DNA of 64,000 nucleotides from Tenacibaculum finnmarkense (lineage in GTDB: Bacteria; Bacteroidota; Bacteroidia; Flavobacteriales; Flavobacteriaceae). The translations under genes and the position numbers were made by a program. The stretch covers positions 124,001 to 188,000 of the forward strand of contig NZ_OENA01000038.1 in NCBI RefSeq assembly GCF_900239185.1, in the 5' to 3' direction. Shown here in pieces: positions 62,197-64,000 of the stretch (positions are counted from its first letter, which is position 1; every line of letters starts with the position of its first letter). The notes beneath the pieces are model-generated. The model ran no database searches and was not told the origin of the DNA. It saw only the letters and a program-made list of their open reading frames with translations.

Positions 62197-63060
62197 TTAT
62201 TTTCGTTTAAAATAGCCTAATAAACTTTTCACGTAGTTTTCATCTACTCGAGTATTAATAGTTCCTGAGCCACTTTTCTTAAAAGTAGTTTCAAAATAAT
62301 CGGCTAATCGCAAAGCGTTTTCTTTGTATTGATTTCTAACAGATGTAGAACTTGTGTTTACTAAATGAGTATCACCTGTTTCAGCATCTTGCATTGGCAC
62401 CATTCCTAAATTAGGAATTTCCTCATCATGTTTATCATAAATTCGAATACCAGTTACATCGTGTTTTTTACCAACAAGTTTTAAAGTACGTTCATAATCA
62501 TCATCCATAAAATCCGAAAGCACAAAAACAATAGCTTTCTTTTTGGTGATGCTCGATAAAAACTTTAAAGCCTCATTAATATTTGTTTGTTTGCTTTTTG
62601 GTTTAAATTCGATTAATTCTCGAATAATTCTCAGCACATGACTTTTTCCTTTTTTAGGAGGAATATAAAGTTCCATTTGATCAGAAAATAAAATCAAACC
62701 AACATTATCATTATTTTTGGTAGCCGAAAAAGCCAATGTCGCGGCAATTTCGGTAATGGTATCTTTTTTAAATTGATTAGAAGTACCAAAAAATTCCGAA
62801 CCAGAAATATCAACAAGCAACATCATGGTTAGCTCTCGTTCTTCTTCAAAAACTTTAATATGAGCTTCGTTATAACGTGCTGTAACATTCCAATCAATCG
62901 CTCTAATATCATCACCATATTGATATTGACGGACTTCCGAGAAAGTCATACCACGCCCTTTAAAAGTAGAGTGGTATTCTCCACCAAAAATATGGTTAGA
63001 CAATCGACGTGTCTTTATTTCTATTTTACGAACTTTTTTTAGTAATTCTTTGGTGTCCAT
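62197..63060 (-). CDS. DUF58 domain protein of the MoxR/Bat operon
   Basis: A 287-residue cytosolic protein. Its diagnostic DUF58 segment is RQYQYGDDIRAIDWNVTAR, and VDISGSEFFGTS looks like a partial VWA/MIDAS. It is encoded between moxR and the bat genes (8 bp after moxR, 32 bp before the BatX-like gene), the usual position. It probably links the MoxR ATPase to the VWA proteins. Confidence 0.93.
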   Translation of the reverse strand: MDTKELLKKVRKIEIKTRRLSNHIFGGEYHSTFKGRGMTFSEVRQYQYGDDIRAIDWNVTARYNEAHIKVFEEERELTMMLLVDISGSEFFGTSNQFKKDTITEIAATLAFSATKNNDNVGLILFSDQMELYIPPKKGKSHVLRIIRELIEFKPKSKQTNINEALKFLSSITKKKAIVFVLSDFMDDDYERTLKLVGKKHDVTGIRIYDKHDEEIPNLGMVPMQDAETGDTHLVNTSSTSVRNQYKENALRLADYFETTFKKSGSGTINTRVDENYVKSLLGYFKRK

Positions 63061-63068
63061 ATTTTTTA

Positions 63069-64000
63069 TTAAGGCACTTGTACTTCATTAATTATAGCAT
63101 CAATAATATCCATAGAGGTAATGTTTTCAGCTTCTGCTTCATAGGTAATTCCAACCCTGTGACGTAAAACATCGTGTACAATGGCACGAACATCTTCAGG
63201 AATAACATAGCCTCTTTGTTTAATAAAAGCGTAGCATTTTGCAGCTTTTGCTAAGTTGATACTTCCACGAGGCGAAGCTCCAAAGCTAATTAAGGGTTTT
63301 AATCTTTCTAAATTATATTTTTCAGGATAACGAGTTGCAAAAATAATATCTAAAATATATTTTTCAATTTTTTCATCCATATAAACCTCGTTTGCAACCT
63401 TACGAGCTCTTAAAATATCATCTACAGAAATTACTGGATTTACCGTACCAAAACTTCCGTTTAAATTTTGACGCATAATTAATTGTTCGTCTTCAATTTT
63501 TGGATAATCAATAACTGTTTTTAACATAAAACGGTCAATCTGAGCTTCAGGAAGTGTGTAAGTTCCTTCTTGTTCTACCGGATTTTGCGTTGCCATTACT
63601 AAAAATGGTTCTTGCAGTTTAAAAGTAGTATCGCCAATAGTAATTTGACGTTCTTGCATCGCTTCTAATAATGCAGATTGTACTTTAGCAGGCGCACGGT
63701 TAATTTCATCAGCTAAAACAAAATTTGCAAAAATAGGTCCTTTTTTAATGGTAAACTCATTTTGTTTTACGTTGTAAATCATGGTTCCTACAATATCGGC
63801 AGGTAATAAATCGGGTGTAAACTGAATACGACTAAAACTACCTTGTACCGCTTTTGATAAAGTATTAATAGCAAGTGTTTTTGCCAAACCAGGCACTCCT
63901 TCTAATAAAATATGCCCGTTACCAAGAAGCCCAATAAGTAAGCGCTCAATCATATGTTTTTGCCCAACAATGACTTTATTCATCTCATTGGTTAAAATAG
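63069..64000 (-). CDS. MoxR family AAA+ ATPase (5' end outside the window)
   Basis: A MoxR-type AAA+ ATPase cut by the window edge; the frame is open to base 64000, so the start lies beyond it (an internal Met at 63983 is not the start). It has Walker A LLEGVPGLAKTLA, Walker B LADEINRA, sensor 1 ATQNPVEQEGTYTLPEAQ and FGASPRGSINLAKAAK. MoxR proteins act as chaperones that help VWA-domain proteins load metals or assemble. It is the first visible gene of the operon. Confidence 0.95.
   Translation of the reverse strand, partial: ILTNEMNKVIVGQKHMIERLLIGLLGNGHILLEGVPGLAKTLAINTLSKAVQGSFSRIQFTPDLLPADIVGTMIYNVKQNEFTIKKGPIFANFVLADEINRAPAKVQSALLEAMQERQITIGDTTFKLQEPFLVMATQNPVEQEGTYTLPEAQIDRFMLKTVIDYPKIEDEQLIMRQNLNGSFGTVNPVISVDDILRARKVANEVYMDEKIEKYILDIIFATRYPEKYNLERLKPLISFGASPRGSINLAKAAKCYAFIKQRGYVIPEDVRAIVHDVLRHRVGITYEAEAENITSMDIIDAIINEVQVP

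Overview
This is an AT-rich chromosomal window from a member of the Flavobacteriaceae (Bacteroidota), most like Tenacibaculum or Polaribacter in gene content; the genus cannot be fixed from the sequence alone. The evidence is the promoter type (TAnnTTTG -7 boxes and almost no Shine-Dalgarno sequences), the gliding and type IX secretion lipoproteins GldH and SprE/PorW, an ATP synthase operon lacking atpD and atpC, the complete Bat aerotolerance operon, and families common in Bacteroidota (DUF4837, DUF4286, DUF3109, RicT with a long basic tail). I see no prophage, insertion sequence, CRISPR array, rRNA or plasmid gene. It reads as core genome, with accessory signal mainly in a few intergenic regions.

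Layout. 1-10 kb: mostly minus-strand envelope and secreted enzymes (end of an M28 peptidase, an endonuclease I lipoprotein, MarC, an M1 aminopeptidase, a subtilase, a metallo-beta-lactamase-fold hydrolase and a Ppx/GppA-like lipoprotein). 10-19 kb: tRNA-Cys, folB, a rimK/aspartoacylase pair, a DEAD-box helicase, aminopeptidase P, glnS and a small beta-barrel protein. 19-32 kb: plus-strand ricT-gldH-PBP1A, a CoA transferase (scoAB), exonuclease III, a LysM transglycosylase, a DUF4837 lipoprotein and sprE. 32-38 kb: bactofilin, atpZ and atpBEFHAG. 38-47 kb: dxs and rsmI (divergent), a PadR regulator with three paralogous membrane proteins, a 2Fe-2S flavin reductase, a LysE exporter, mgtE and rsmA. 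47-56 kb: a TPR protein, serS, a small XRE regulator, ribF, and carbonic anhydrase with a SulP transporter. 55.7-64 kb: the minus-strand moxR-DUF58-batX-like-batA-B-C-D-E operon, with moxR cut by the window end.

The most interesting unexplained structure is a family of three intergenic elements of about 90 bp (near 14.2, 29.4 and 49.7 kb). They share invariant blocks (CCTAGCCCCGATT, GTTTGAGCTC, GCGAGTGCGGAAAGCGGGAAAT). Their paired regions differ in sequence but keep complementarity, which indicates a structured RNA. Other points are the padR-linked membrane triplet with a perfect inverted repeat over its promoter, a 20-bp perfect palindrome at the start of a small XRE regulator, a short candidate sRNA near 16.6 kb, strong hairpins inside the atp operon, and an exported protein with an intact Ppx/GppA-like ATP-binding core.
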